Shown here in pieces: positions 28,381 to 37,202 of a stretch of DNA of 64,000 bases. The stretch comes from DATGPD01 sp041398565 (GTDB taxonomy: Bacteria; Planctomycetota; UBA1135; UBA2386). The position numbers were made by a program, and so were the translations under genes. Within the stretch, counting starts at the first letter, position 1. Each line of letters opens with the position of its first letter. The stretch is taken from NCBI GenBank assembly GCA_041398565.1, contig JAWKUN010000002.1, forward strand, positions 124,001-188,000, read 5' to 3'. The notes under the pieces were generated by a model, which saw nothing but the letters and a program-made list of their open reading frames with translations, was not told the origin of the DNA and searched no databases.

Positions 28381-30528
28381 GTGGAATCCGCCTCGCTTCG
28401 CCTGCTGGTCGTCTTCGCCGTCTCCCAAGGCCCTGCCGTGGGAGCTGCCTCGGCCCAAGCGGCTCCGGCGACCGAGCCGGCCGGCCACGACCGGGCACTG
28501 GCGGAGGTGCGCGCCGCCCTCGATGCCGGCGACGCGGCCGAGGCTCGCGTGCGTCTGCGAGCGCTGCTCGACCAGCCGGCGCTGCAGGAATGGGCGCGGG
28601 CGCACCGAGTGGTGCTGCTCGACGAGGCGCGCAACATCGCGTTCCGGTGCGCTTACGTCCCGCCGCAGCCGCGCGATCTCGTCTCCGGGAGCCTCGACGA
28701 ATGGGTGCCGCGCACCGGCGACATCGCCGTCACCTATCGCCCCGATACGCTCGCCGACTTCGTCGTCATCGATCGCGACGTCCTGGTGCATCCGTTGGCG
28801 TTCCGCGGCGACCACGGCGTGGATCTGCGCGGGACGGACTTCCCGCGCGGAGGGGTGCGGCTGCTGGTGGCGGCCAACGCCCACGCCAGCTACTGCGCCA
28901 TCTTCGCCGCCGGCGACCTCGGTGACGGCGCGCGGCTCGAGGTGCAGCGCCTGCAGGCGGCAGGCAACCGGCGCGTGGGTGCCACCGCCCCTTCGCCGCT
29001 GCGCGCCGGCCATCCGTTCCGTCTGGGCGTCCGGGTGGGGGCCACCAGCGTGCGCCTTCTGGTCGACGGCAAGGTGGTCTTGCAGGTCGACAAGGATGCG
29101 GGGCAGAACGGCCAGGTCGGACTCTGGCCGACCACGTTCACCGAACTGCGCATCGCCGGCAAAGCCAGCACGTCCTGGCTCGACGGTCTGCGTGACGCGC
29201 ACGCGCAGGCGGCGCGTGCGCGCTTCGAGGCCATCTTCGATCCGGCCGACGTGCTGCCGAACTGGCTGGTTGCCGCGCCGGCACCGACGCTCGTCGCCGA
29301 GCTGGCGCACTACCCGTGCGAGGTGGCGCCCGAGCACGCCGCGGTGCTCGCCCGCTGCGTCGCCAGTCTCGAGGCTCAGGACTGGGACGCTTGTCTGCGC
29401 CAAACCGCCGAGGCCGCGCGCGGCGACGTGCCGCTGTCCGTGGTGGTCTGGCTGCGGGCGCTGGCGTTCGCCGGCAAGCGCGCGTTCGAGGACGCGCTCG
29501 TGTGCCTGAGCGAGCTGCGCGAGCTGGCACCGGACTTCGCCCGAGCGCGCGAACTGGAGGCGCGGCTGCTGTGGGGGGCAGGCCACCGTGTCCAGGCGCT
29601 GGTGGCGTCGCGAGCGCTCGTGGCCGAGCACCCCGACGACGTCGATGCGGTGGCGGCGCTCATCACCTTCGAGCTGTGCGCCGGCGACCGCGAGGCGGCC
29701 TTCTCGCTGCAGCGGCGGGCGCACGCGCGCGGCCTCCGATCGCTCGAGCTCGAGCGGCTGGCGCGGACGCTGGCCAAAGCGGAGCGCGGGCCCGACTGGC
29801 CGCGGCGCCACAGCTACCGATCGGTGCACTACGAGGTTTGCTCGGACATCGACCAGCGGACGTGCATCGAGGTCGCCAGCACGCTCGAGGAGTCGTTGGC
29901 GACGCTGTGTGCCGAACTCGGCGGCGAGCTGGACCAGTTCGGCGTCGGTCGGGTGTTCGTGTTCGCCGGCGAGAGCAGCTACACCGCCTACCTCGACGAG
30001 GTCAGCGGCACGGTGCCGATCCACACCTCGGGCCTGTACAGCCGCGCGCTGCGCCAGCTCCTGCTGTGGCAGACCCCGGACCGCAAGCGCATGCTGCAGA
30101 CCGCTCGACACGAAGGCGTGCACCAGTATCTCGACCGGGTGATGCCGGAGCCGCCGCGTTGGTTCGACGAAGGCCTGGCGCAGTACTACGAGATGCGCAC
30201 CGCGCGGGGGACGCGTGTGGGCGCCGCACTGTGGCGCGCGACGATGTTGCGCCGCATGGCCGGGCGGCGACCGGTGCCGCTCGCCGAGTTCCTGCGCTGG
30301 AGTGCGGCGGAGTTCTACGCGCAGCCGGAGCTGGCCTACGGCCAGAGCTGGGCACTGGTGTCCATGCTCCGCGACGGGACGCACGGGCAACGCGCGCTGC
30401 TCGACGAGGTGTTCGCGGGCTTCGCGCAGGGTCGATCCCTGGCGGACACGATGGCGAGCACGCTGACGCCCGCGTGCCTCCGCGAACTCGATGCGGCACT
30501 CGGGGATTGGCTGGGCAAGCAGCGCTGA
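28381..30528 (+). CDS. Secreted TPR protein with C-terminal DUF1570-type metallopeptidase domain
   Basis: 715 residues. A weak signal peptide (LRLLVVFAVSQGPAVGAASA) is followed by a helical region, a jelly-roll-like stretch (about 90-270) and TPR-like helices (about 310-460). A C-terminal gluzincin-like domain ends the protein: HEGVH (His577) then PPRWFDEGLAQYYE, i.e. HExxH with a downstream Glu. The active-site pattern is intact, unlike the related protein at 9081-10436. It is probably a zinc peptidase acting outside the cytoplasm; the substrate is unknown. The start is a GTG with no clear ribosome site. It is divergent from the secreted protein at 27127-28191. Confidence 0.75.
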   Translation: MESASLRLLVVFAVSQGPAVGAASAQAAPATEPAGHDRALAEVRAALDAGDAAEARVRLRALLDQPALQEWARAHRVVLLDEARNIAFRCAYVPPQPRDLVSGSLDEWVPRTGDIAVTYRPDTLADFVVIDRDVLVHPLAFRGDHGVDLRGTDFPRGGVRLLVAANAHASYCAIFAAGDLGDGARLEVQRLQAAGNRRVGATAPSPLRAGHPFRLGVRVGATSVRLLVDGKVVLQVDKDAGQNGQVGLWPTTFTELRIAGKASTSWLDGLRDAHAQAARARFEAIFDPADVLPNWLVAAPAPTLVAELAHYPCEVAPEHAAVLARCVASLEAQDWDACLRQTAEAARGDVPLSVVVWLRALAFAGKRAFEDALVCLSELRELAPDFARARELEARLLWGAGHRVQALVASRALVAEHPDDVDAVAALITFELCAGDREAAFSLQRRAHARGLRSLELERLARTLAKAERGPDWPRRHSYRSVHYEVCSDIDQRTCIEVASTLEESLATLCAELGGELDQFGVGRVFVFAGESSYTAYLDEVSGTVPIHTSGLYSRALRQLLLWQTPDRKRMLQTARHEGVHQYLDRVMPEPPRWFDEGLAQYYEMRTARGTRVGAALWRATMLRRMAGRRPVPLAEFLRWSAAEFYAQPELAYGQSWALVSMLRDGTHGQRALLDEVFAGFAQGRSLADTMASTLTPACLRELDAALGDWLGKQR

Positions 30529-30602
30529 CGCGCTGCGCCCGCTCCGTCCACCCAGCGTTCAGCGGTGGAGCCTGGCTTCATCCGCTGCTACGCGGGTGCG
30601 AT

Positions 30603-30627
30603 GGGCGGCGACCTCGGTCGCCCGCCC
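30603..30627. terminator. Hairpin between convergent genes
   Basis: GGGCGGCGACC and GGTCGCCCGCCC pair with one bulge around a two-base loop, just before the stop of the lipoprotein gene and after the peptidase gene. Position between convergent genes suggests a bidirectional terminator. Confidence 0.5.
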
Positions 30628-30629
30628 CT

Positions 30630-31025
30630 TCACTTCTTCGGCAGCAGGTTGGTCAGCTTCTCGAGCATCGGACCGATGGCGGTCTTGATGTCGGCCATGC
30701 CCATCAGGCGCGTGATCTGCTCGCGGACCCCGTCGACGGCCGAGGTGACGCTGGCGGGCAGGTTGCCGGTGAGGCCCTTCATGGCGTCGCCGAGCTTCGG
30801 CACGACCGACTCGAGGGACGAGGCAGCCGTCTTGGCCTGCTCGACGTTGGTGACGCCGGACAGCGTCGTCTTGACTTGCTCGAGCAGCTTGCCAGCCATC
30901 TCCGACGCCATGCCGGTCGCGGCGTTGGCGGCGTTGCTGGCAGCGTTGGTGGCGTTGGTGGCGGCTTCGGAGCTGCAGCCGGCGAGGGCGAGGGAGAGGA
31001 GCAGCGGGAGGGAGAGGATCTTCAT
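30630..31025 (-). CDS. Small Ala/Thr-rich helical lipoprotein
   Basis: 131 residues with a lipoprotein signal: MKILSLPLLLSLALAGC, lipobox LAGC at Cys17. The mature part is an amphipathic, low-complexity helix bundle (ATNATNAASNAANAATGMAS, then Leu/Val/Ala heptads). It has no recognised domain. It should be attached to the outer face of a membrane. ATG 31025 places the lipobox correctly; an upstream start would add seven residues. Function unknown. Confidence 0.75.
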   Translation of the reverse strand: MKILSLPLLLSLALAGCSSEAATNATNAASNAANAATGMASEMAGKLLEQVKTTLSGVTNVEQAKTAASSLESVVPKLGDAMKGLTGNLPASVTSAVDGVREQITRLMGMADIKTAIGPMLEKLTNLLPKK

Positions 31026-31160
31026 GGTCGTGCGGGGCTCTGTCACGAAAGCGTGCGGGGTAGGGTCTTCCCCGGAGCGGCCTTTGTGTAGCGCCGGGGT
31101 GCAGCCGGAGCAAGAGACTCCGGTTGCCGTGGGCGGAATCCCCGAATCGGGCCGAGGTGC

Positions 31161-32048
31161 TCAGACCGGGTCGGCAGAGCGGTAGGCCTCGAGCAGCGCC
31201 AACTCGCCCTCCTTGCCTGGGCGGCTCTTGCCGTGCTCCATGCCGAGGATGCCGGCGTAGCCCTTGTTGCGCAGGTGCCGGAACACGTTCTTGTAGTTGA
31301 TCTCGCCGGTGCCGGGCTCGCAGCGGCCGGGATTGTCGCCGATCTGGAAGTAGGCGACCTCGTCCCAGGCGCGTTCGATGTTGCGCAGGAGGTTGCCCTC
31401 GCTGATCTGCTGGTGGTACATGTCGAAGAGGATCTTGCACGACGGGCTGCGGACCGCCCGGCAGATCAGATACGCCTGTGGCACCTTGGTGAGGAAGACA
31501 CCGGCGTGGTCGCTCCACCAGTTGAGCGGCTCGAGCACCATGACGAGCCCACTCGCCTCGCAGACCTCGGCGGCGCGGCGCAGGTTGTCGACGACGTTCG
31601 CCGTCTGGTAGTCCCACTCGCGACCCTTGTCGTAGGCGCCCGGCACGACCGTGCACCAGCGCGCCTGCACGCGTTGCGCCACTTCGACCGCCTTGCGCAC
31701 GTCGGCGAGGATGCGTTCGCGCATCGCCGCGTCGTCGCTGGCGAAGCTGACGCGCTGGAACTCGGCGTGCGCCACGAACACACCCATGCGCATGCCGTGG
31801 CGGTCGAGCGCCTGGCGGATCTTGTCCTGGGTCTTGGTGTCACGCCCGGCCAAACCGTTGTCTTCCATGGCGCGGAAGCCCTGATCGGCCATGAACGCGA
31901 TCTGATCCGCCGGGTCGTCGCCGGCATGGTGGCGGAACATGCCCAGATGCGGGGCGAAGTCGAGGTGGAACGGTTCGGCGCCGCTGCGCGCGAGACCGGT
32001 GCCGGCGATGGCGGAGGTGGCGAGGAGTTCGCGGCGGTCGAGGTGCAT
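31161..32048 (-). CDS. Hydroxypyruvate-isomerase-like TIM-barrel protein
   Basis: 295 residues. The N-terminus DRRELLATSAIAGTGLA looks like a Tat signal with an incomplete twin-Arg core. The body is a xylose-isomerase-like TIM barrel with VLEPLNWWSDHAG, ILFDMYHQQISEGNL, YFQIGDNPGRCEPGTGEINY and MEHGKS, which carry the Glu/Asp/His/Glu metal residues of the hydroxypyruvate isomerase (Hyi) family. It probably isomerises a small sugar or keto acid, perhaps outside the cytoplasm. It is divergent from a Tat-exported Gfo/Idh/MocA gene across 167 bases, so they may share a pathway. Confidence 0.8.
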   Translation of the reverse strand: MHLDRRELLATSAIAGTGLARSGAEPFHLDFAPHLGMFRHHAGDDPADQIAFMADQGFRAMEDNGLAGRDTKTQDKIRQALDRHGMRMGVFVAHAEFQRVSFASDDAAMRERILADVRKAVEVAQRVQARWCTVVPGAYDKGREWDYQTANVVDNLRRAAEVCEASGLVMVLEPLNWWSDHAGVFLTKVPQAYLICRAVRSPSCKILFDMYHQQISEGNLLRNIERAWDEVAYFQIGDNPGRCEPGTGEINYKNVFRHLRNKGYAGILGMEHGKSRPGKEGELALLEAYRSADPV

Positions 32049-32215
32049 GGAGGCTCCGGGTCGGCGTCAGGTGGTGGCGGGGCAGTCTAACGCTGCTTCC
32101 GGGGTGGCGGCGTGACGGCATGGGCGGCGTGGGCGAAACCCCGCGCATCTCGGGGCTCCGCGCCCTAGGCTGGGGCGGTCTCGGTCCCACTCGGTTCCTT
32201 CTCCCGCGGACAGCC

Positions 32216-33490
32216 ATGTCGAGCCATCGCCCTTCTCTCTCTTCGGAATCCTCACGGCGCGGTTTCCTCGCGGGCTCGGCGGCGCTGGCAGCGAGCCCGC
32301 TGCTGGCGGCGAAGGGCGCCTCGCGCCGCGACGATCTCATCCGCGTCGGCCTCGTCGGCTGCGGTGGGCGCGGCACCGGCGCAGCGGCGCAGGCGCTGCG
32401 CACCAGTGCCGGCCCGGTGCAACTGGTGGCGATGGGCGACGCGTTCGGCGATCGTCTCGACAAGTCGCACAAGAACCTCCTGAACGCCAAGGGCGCCGCC
32501 GAGCGCGTCAACGTCGGCGACAAACAGCGCTTCGTCGGGCTCGACGCATTCGAGCGCGTGCTCGACTCCGGCATCGACCTGGTCATCCTGGCGACGCCGC
32601 CGCACTTCCGCCCGGCGCACTTCGAGGCCGCGGTCGAGCGTGGCGTGCACGTGTTCATGGAGAAGCCGGTCGCCGTCGATGGTTGGGGCGTGCGCACCGT
32701 GTTGGCGGCGGGCGAGAAGGCCAAGGAAAAGCGGCTGGCGGTGGGGGTGGGCCTGCAGCGCCACCATCAAGCCGGCTACATCGAGACGATGCGACGGGTG
32801 CACGCCGGTGCCATCGGCGACATCGTCGCCGCGCGTTGCTACTGGAACATGGGCAGCCTGTGGCACGTCGACCGTGCGCCCGAGATGAGCGACATCGAGT
32901 GGCAGATGCGCAACTGGCTCTACTTCGCTTGGTTGTCGGGCGACCACATCGTCGAGCAGCACATCCACAACCTCGACGTGATCCACTGGGCCAAGCAGGC
33001 ATGGCCGGTGCGGGCCTGCGGCATGGGCGGGCGGCAGGTGCGCACCGACCCGCGCTTCGGGCACATCTACGACCACCACGCGGTGCACTACGAGTACGCG
33101 GACGGTGCCTTCCTCTTCTCCCAGTGCCGCCAGATCGACGGGTGCTGGAACTCGGTGTCCGAGCACCTCATCGGCACGGAGGGGCGCGCCGACATGGACA
33201 CCGGCAACTGGCGAATCACCGGCAAGAAGGGCGACTGGCGCTTCGAGGGCGACAACAACGACCCCTACCAGACCGAACACGACGACCTGCACGCCAGCAT
33301 CCGCGCCGGCAAGCCGATCAACGAGGCCGAGTACGGCGCCAAGTCGACCCTGTCGGCCATCCTGGGCCGCATGGCCACCTACTCCGGCAAGATGGTCACC
33401 TGGGAGGAGGCGCTGGCCTCCCCGCGGATCGGTCCCGACCGCTACGACGGCCCCTACCCCACTCCCCCCGTCGCCACCCCCGGCCAGTAA
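32216..33490 (+). CDS. Tat-exported Gfo/Idh/MocA-family oxidoreductase
   Basis: 424 residues. SSRRGFLAGSAAL is a clear Tat signal. The Rossmann domain follows (IRVGLVGCGGRGTGAA), then DLVILATPPHFRP, EKPVAVDGWG with the conserved EKP Lys, and HHQAGYIETMRR. The C-terminal sheet domain has DHIVEQHIHNLDVIHW with the usual His. It is an NAD(P)-dependent sugar or cyclitol oxidoreductase; the substrate is not deducible. Many such Tat-exported paralogues occur in Planctomycetota. ATG 32216 starts directly before the Tat motif. Confidence 0.88.
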   Translation: MSSHRPSLSSESSRRGFLAGSAALAASPLLAAKGASRRDDLIRVGLVGCGGRGTGAAAQALRTSAGPVQLVAMGDAFGDRLDKSHKNLLNAKGAAERVNVGDKQRFVGLDAFERVLDSGIDLVILATPPHFRPAHFEAAVERGVHVFMEKPVAVDGWGVRTVLAAGEKAKEKRLAVGVGLQRHHQAGYIETMRRVHAGAIGDIVAARCYWNMGSLWHVDRAPEMSDIEWQMRNWLYFAWLSGDHIVEQHIHNLDVIHWAKQAWPVRACGMGGRQVRTDPRFGHIYDHHAVHYEYADGAFLFSQCRQIDGCWNSVSEHLIGTEGRADMDTGNWRITGKKGDWRFEGDNNDPYQTEHDDLHASIRAGKPINEAEYGAKSTLSAILGRMATYSGKMVTWEEALASPRIGPDRYDGPYPTPPVATPGQ

Positions 33491-33499
33491 CAGGGTGGA

Positions 33500-33516
33500 G
33501 TCAGACACGAAAGTGT
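33500..33516. repeat. GTCAGACAC element with small hairpin after the oxidoreductase gene
   Basis: GTCAGACAC (33500-33508) recurs from the palindrome at 20207-20221. Here ACAC-GAAA-GTGT (33505-33516) forms a short tetraloop hairpin 15 bases after the stop codon. Confidence 0.4.
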
Positions 33517-33568
33517 GGGGATCGCTACGTTCTCGTAACAGTCCCGGCCGATGGAAGGCTAGACAGTC

Positions 33569-34030
33569 ATGCTCGAGACGGCGCGCGAACAGTCCTTCCC
33601 CAAGCTGACGCAGATCTCGTTCTTCCTGCCCAACCGGGTCGGTTCGTTGCAGCGCGTCGTGCACGTGCTGGAACAGGCACAGATCGCCATCTGTGGTCTT
33701 TCGATCCTCGACGCCCACGACCACGCCGTGGTTCGCATGGTGGTCGACAAGCCGCACAAGGCGATCGAGACCATGGGCGGGGGCGGCCGCCAGGTGTGCG
33801 TCACCCAGCTCCTCGGCGTGGCGCTGCCGGGCGGCGACGAGCACGGCGTCAGCCATCTGCTGGCGACGATGGTGCGCGCCGAGTTGAACGTGATGTACAT
33901 CTACACGATGCTCGTGCGGCACAAGAACATGCCGGTCCTCGCGGTGCACGTGGACAGCCTCGACGCCGCGGCCGCGATCATCACGCGTGCCGGCTTCGAA
34001 CTCGTCGAGCAAGAAGACCTCGAGGCCTGA
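33569..34030 (+). CDS. Tandem ACT-domain protein
   Basis: 153 residues made of two ACT-like halves. The first starts KLTQISFFLPNRVGSLQRVV and the second includes LLATMVRAELNVMYIYTML then VLAVHVDSLDAAAAII. ACT domains bind amino acids or similar ligands and regulate enzymes, or act alone. There is no enzyme domain attached and the neighbouring genes are unrelated. A stand-alone amino-acid sensor is likely. ATG 33569 is used; GGAAGG lies rather far upstream. Confidence 0.85.
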   Translation: MLETAREQSFPKLTQISFFLPNRVGSLQRVVHVLEQAQIAICGLSILDAHDHAVVRMVVDKPHKAIETMGGGGRQVCVTQLLGVALPGGDEHGVSHLLATMVRAELNVMYIYTMLVRHKNMPVLAVHVDSLDAAAAIITRAGFELVEQEDLEA

Positions 34031-34045
34031 CCCGGCCGCCGCGGC

Positions 34046-34858
34046 CTACTGCTTGGCGGCGCGTTCCTTGGCGACGCGCTGCTGCATCACCGGGATCAGC
34101 TCGCGCAGGCGCTTGGCACGGTCGAGAGGTGCGGGATGCGTGCTCAGGAAGCTGCCGATGAACTGGCTCAGCGCATCGCCGCTCTCGCCGCCCAGCTCGG
34201 CCATGCGCTCCCACAGGCGCGGGGCCTCGTTGGGGTCGTAGCCGGCGCGGATGAGGAACAGCAGGCCGATCTCGTCCGCCTCGCTCTCGTGGCTGCGGCT
34301 GTAGGGCATGAGGACGCCGAGGCTGACGCCGGCGTTGATCCCCTTCATCACCGTGTCCTTGAGTTCGGTGCTCAGGCCGGTCAGGCCGACGAACGCGCCG
34401 GCGCCGCTGATCAGCAGCTCCGACGCCTGCCCCTGGCTCACCCGCTCGTTGCCGTGGCCCGACGTGGCGTGCGCCACCTCGTGGCCCATGACCGCCGCCA
34501 GCGCGTCCTCGTTCTGGGTCACCTGCAGGAGGCCGCTGTAGACGGCGACCTTGCCGCCGGGCAGGCAGAAGGCGTTGATCGTCTTCGGAGCATCCAGCAG
34601 CCGGAACTCCCACGCGTAGTCGCGGCCGGACGCCGCCGCGATCTTGCGACCGACGCGCTCCACCATCTGCGCCTCGGGCGTGCCGGTGATGATCCGGTAG
34701 TCCTTGCAGGCCTCGGCGTAGCCCTCGAGGCCCATCTGCGTCATCTGTTCCTCGTTGAACAGTTTGAGCTGGATGCGCCCGGTTTCGGCGACGGTGCCGC
34801 ACGCCGCGAGCGTCGACCAGAGGAGGAACGAGCAGAGCACCGTTGCTGTCGAGTTCAC
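34046..34858 (-). CDS. M48-family metallopeptidase lipoprotein
   Basis: 270 residues. After a GTG start at 34858 comes a lipoprotein signal ending STLAAC (Cys near 20). The M48 peptidase core has GGKVAVYSGLL, the zinc motif MGHEVAHATSGHGNER (HEVAH) and HESEADEIGLLFL with the third zinc ligand. This is the usual length for the periplasmic Oma1/LoiP/YcaL-type group, which cleaves misfolded or loosely folded envelope proteins. No ATG is suitably placed. Its start lies only 23 bases from the divergent methyltransferase start. Confidence 0.9.
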   Translation of the reverse strand: MNSTATVLCSFLLWSTLAACGTVAETGRIQLKLFNEEQMTQMGLEGYAEACKDYRIITGTPEAQMVERVGRKIAAASGRDYAWEFRLLDAPKTINAFCLPGGKVAVYSGLLQVTQNEDALAAVMGHEVAHATSGHGNERVSQGQASELLISGAGAFVGLTGLSTELKDTVMKGINAGVSLGVLMPYSRSHESEADEIGLLFLIRAGYDPNEAPRLWERMAELGGESGDALSQFIGSFLSTHPAPLDRAKRLRELIPVMQQRVAKERAAKQ

Positions 34859-34881
34859 GTCTTGAGTGTAATCCCCGGTCC

Positions 34882-35511
34882 ATGGATTCCGCTCCGCTCG
34901 ACTGGCAGCAGGCGTACGTCGCCGGCACCACGCCCTGGGACCTGCGCCGCGCCACACCGCCGCTCGCCGACCTCTTGGCGTCGCCGCTCCTGGCGAGCGT
35001 CGGCCTCGGCGCCGGCGCGCGCGTAGCCGTACCGGGTTGCGGCCGCGGCCACGACGTGCGCGAGTTCGGGCGGCACGGCTTCGATGTGACCGGCTTCGAT
35101 CTGGCCCCGAGCGCCGTCGACGAGGCGCGCCGCCTGCTGGAGCTGAATCGGGCGCGCGCGCGGGTGTTGTGCCGCGACGTGTTCGGACTGCTGCCCGAGT
35201 TCTCCGCGACCTTCCAACTCGCCTACGACTACACGTTCTACTGCGCTCTGCGGCCGCCGCTGCGCCCGGCTTACGCCCGGACCCTGGCCGGCATCCTGGC
35301 GCCCGGGGGCATGCTCTTGCACCTGACGTTCCCGATGCGGTCCGACCTCGCCGGCAAGGACGGCCGGCCGCCGTTCCTGGTGACGGCCCAGGACCTGCGT
35401 ACCAGCTTCGAGCCGCTCTTCGACCTCGTGCGCGAGCTGCCCGCCAGCGGCAGCGTGCCCGAACGGGTCGGCGCCGAGCACTGGTACCTGTGGCGCAAGA
35501 GGGTGCGCTAG
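34882..35511 (+). CDS. TPMT-like SAM-dependent methyltransferase
   Basis: 209 residues. The N-terminal DWQQAYVAGTTPWDLRRATP and the SAM motif RVAVPGCGRGHDVREFGRHG are typical of thiopurine methyltransferase-like enzymes, followed by VTGFDLAPSAVDEAR and a YDYTFYCALRPPLRPAYA segment. Such enzymes methylate S, Se or Te groups or halides; the substrate here is unknown. Stop codon and pyrD start are 5 bases apart, so the two are probably cotranscribed. ATG 34882 starts at the family N-terminus. Confidence 0.88.
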   Translation: MDSAPLDWQQAYVAGTTPWDLRRATPPLADLLASPLLASVGLGAGARVAVPGCGRGHDVREFGRHGFDVTGFDLAPSAVDEARRLLELNRARARVLCRDVFGLLPEFSATFQLAYDYTFYCALRPPLRPAYARTLAGILAPGGMLLHLTFPMRSDLAGKDGRPPFLVTAQDLRTSFEPLFDLVRELPASGSVPERVGAEHWYLWRKRVR

Positions 35512-35516
35512 GTCGC

Positions 35517-36542
35517 GTGTACGCGCTGCTGCGCCGCCTGCTGTTCCTGTTGCCGGCCGAACGCGCACACTACGTCGTCATGGGCGCGCTGCGCGCGGTC
35601 CATGCCACCGGCGTGGGCGCATGGCTGCTGCGCCGCCTCTACGTGCGGCCGTGGCCGGGTCTCGCGCGCGACGTGTTCGGCCTGCGCTTCGCCAACCCGG
35701 TCGGTCTCGGTGCCGGCTTCGACAAGGACGCCCGCTGGGTCGACCAGCTCGCGTGCCTCGGCTTCGGCTTCGTCGAGGTCGGTACGCTGACGCCGCGCGC
35801 GCAGCCGGGCAACGACAAGCCGCGTCTGTTCCGACTCTCCGCCGATCGGGCGCTGCTGAACCGCATGGGCTTCAACAACGGCGGCGTCGAGGCGGCGGTC
35901 GCGCGGCTGCGCCGGCGGCGCAGCCGCATCGTCGTCGGTGGCAACATCGGCAAGAACAAGGACACGCCCAACGAGCAGGCCGTCGACGACTACTTGCAGT
36001 CGTTCCGGGCCCTGTTCGACGTCGTCGACTACTTCGTGGTCAACGTCAGCAGCCCCAACACCCCCGGCCTCCGCGCCTTGCAGGACAAGGGTCCGCTGCT
36101 GGCGCTGCTGTCGGCGTTGCAGGCCGACAACCGCGCGCGCCCGGCACCGAAGCCGATCCTGCTCAAGATCGCGCCGGATCTCGAGGATTCCCAGCTCGAC
36201 GATGTCGTGGAGATCGTCGAGCGCGCCGGCATCGACGGCATCGTCGCCACCAACACGACGACCGCGCGCGCCGGCTTGGCGACGCCGGCGGCCGACGTGG
36301 AACGCCTGGGCGCAGGCGGCCTGTCGGGCGCGCCGCTCCACGCGCGCGCCCTCGAGGTGGTGCGCTACCTGCACGCGCGCGCCGGCGGACGCATTCCGAT
36401 CGTGGCGGTGGGCGGCATCTTCGACGCGGCGCACGCGCGCGCCATGCTCGACGCCGGCGCCAGCCTGGTCCAGGTGTGGACCGGCTTCGTGTACGAGGGG
36501 CCGGGCATCGTGCGGCGGATTTGCGCGGGCCTACGACGCTGA
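35517..36542 (+). CDS. pyrD: Dihydroorotate dehydrogenase, class 2 (membrane, quinone-linked)
   Basis: 341 residues. The N-terminal amphipathic helical extension (YALLRRLLFLLPAERAHYVV) marks the membrane-bound class 2 enzyme. Key motifs follow: NPVGLGAGFDKDA, GFGFVEVGTLTPRAQPGN, RMGFNNGG, VVNVSSPNTPGLR with the catalytic Ser, LLKIAPDL, and IVAVGGIFDAAHA with the phosphate-binding site. It oxidises dihydroorotate to orotate in pyrimidine synthesis with FMN and quinone. The GTG at 35517 follows the methyltransferase stop and has a nearby purine-rich site. Confidence 0.95.
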   Translation: MYALLRRLLFLLPAERAHYVVMGALRAVHATGVGAWLLRRLYVRPWPGLARDVFGLRFANPVGLGAGFDKDARWVDQLACLGFGFVEVGTLTPRAQPGNDKPRLFRLSADRALLNRMGFNNGGVEAAVARLRRRRSRIVVGGNIGKNKDTPNEQAVDDYLQSFRALFDVVDYFVVNVSSPNTPGLRALQDKGPLLALLSALQADNRARPAPKPILLKIAPDLEDSQLDDVVEIVERAGIDGIVATNTTTARAGLATPAADVERLGAGGLSGAPLHARALEVVRYLHARAGGRIPIVAVGGIFDAAHARAMLDAGASLVQVWTGFVYEGPGIVRRICAGLRR

Positions 36543-36579
36543 CACGGGCTCCGGCGCTCGCGCTCGCTACCGTGACGGG

Positions 36580-37164
36580 ATGAACCGCGAGCGCATGGTG
36601 ACCGAGGCCGTCGGGTTGCAGCTGCACACGACCCGTCTGGTGCTCCGCCGCTTCGAGGCGTCCGACACCGAGGAGGCTGTGGCGCAGCAGCGGGATCCCC
36701 GCATCCGCCGCTGGGTTCGCGCCATCGAGCCGCTCGAGGTGGTGCGCGCCAAGGTGGCGCGGTTCGGTGATCCGTGGCACGGCGAGGACGGCGAGTGGCT
36801 GGCGATCGTGGTCAGCCGGCGCGAGGAGCCGGGGATGATCGGTCTGTTCGCCGTGCGCATCGAGTCGGCCGCCGACGGGATCGTCGAGATCGGCTACACC
36901 ATGCGCGTGGACGTGCAGCGGCGCGGCTACGCCTTGGAAGCCGCCCGCCACCTGTTGGCCTGGCTGCTCGACGAGGTCGGCGTGCGCAAGGTGGTGGCGC
37001 GCTGTGCGAGCCCCAACGTCGCGTCGTACCGTCTGCTCGAGAAGCTCGGCATGCGGCGCGAGGGGGTCTTGCGCGAGCATTGCGTCCTCGACGGCACCCT
37101 GTGCGACGAGCTCCTCTACGGCTTGCTGGCGCGCGAGCGCGCCGACCCGCAAGCCGGGGCCTGA
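36580..37164 (+). CDS. GNAT-family N-acetyltransferase (RimJ/RimL-like)
   Basis: 194 residues. LQLHTTRLVLRRFEASDTEE is the usual start of RimJ/RimL-type acetyltransferases. The acetyl-CoA site is VEIGYTMRVDVQRRGYALEAARHLL (Q/R-x-x-G-x-A), and the C-terminal CASPNVASYRLLEKLGMRREG motif is complete. It probably acetylates the N-terminus of a protein or a small amine; the target is unknown. The gene lies 37 bases downstream of pyrD and may be cotranscribed with it. ATG 36580 has a weak purine-rich site upstream. Confidence 0.88.
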   Translation: MNRERMVTEAVGLQLHTTRLVLRRFEASDTEEAVAQQRDPRIRRWVRAIEPLEVVRAKVARFGDPWHGEDGEWLAIVVSRREEPGMIGLFAVRIESAADGIVEIGYTMRVDVQRRGYALEAARHLLAWLLDEVGVRKVVARCASPNVASYRLLEKLGMRREGVLREHCVLDGTLCDELLYGLLARERADPQAGA

Positions 37165-37202
37165 GGTCGTCGAGCTGTCGGCGACCGGCCAGTCGCGCAG
37201 GC

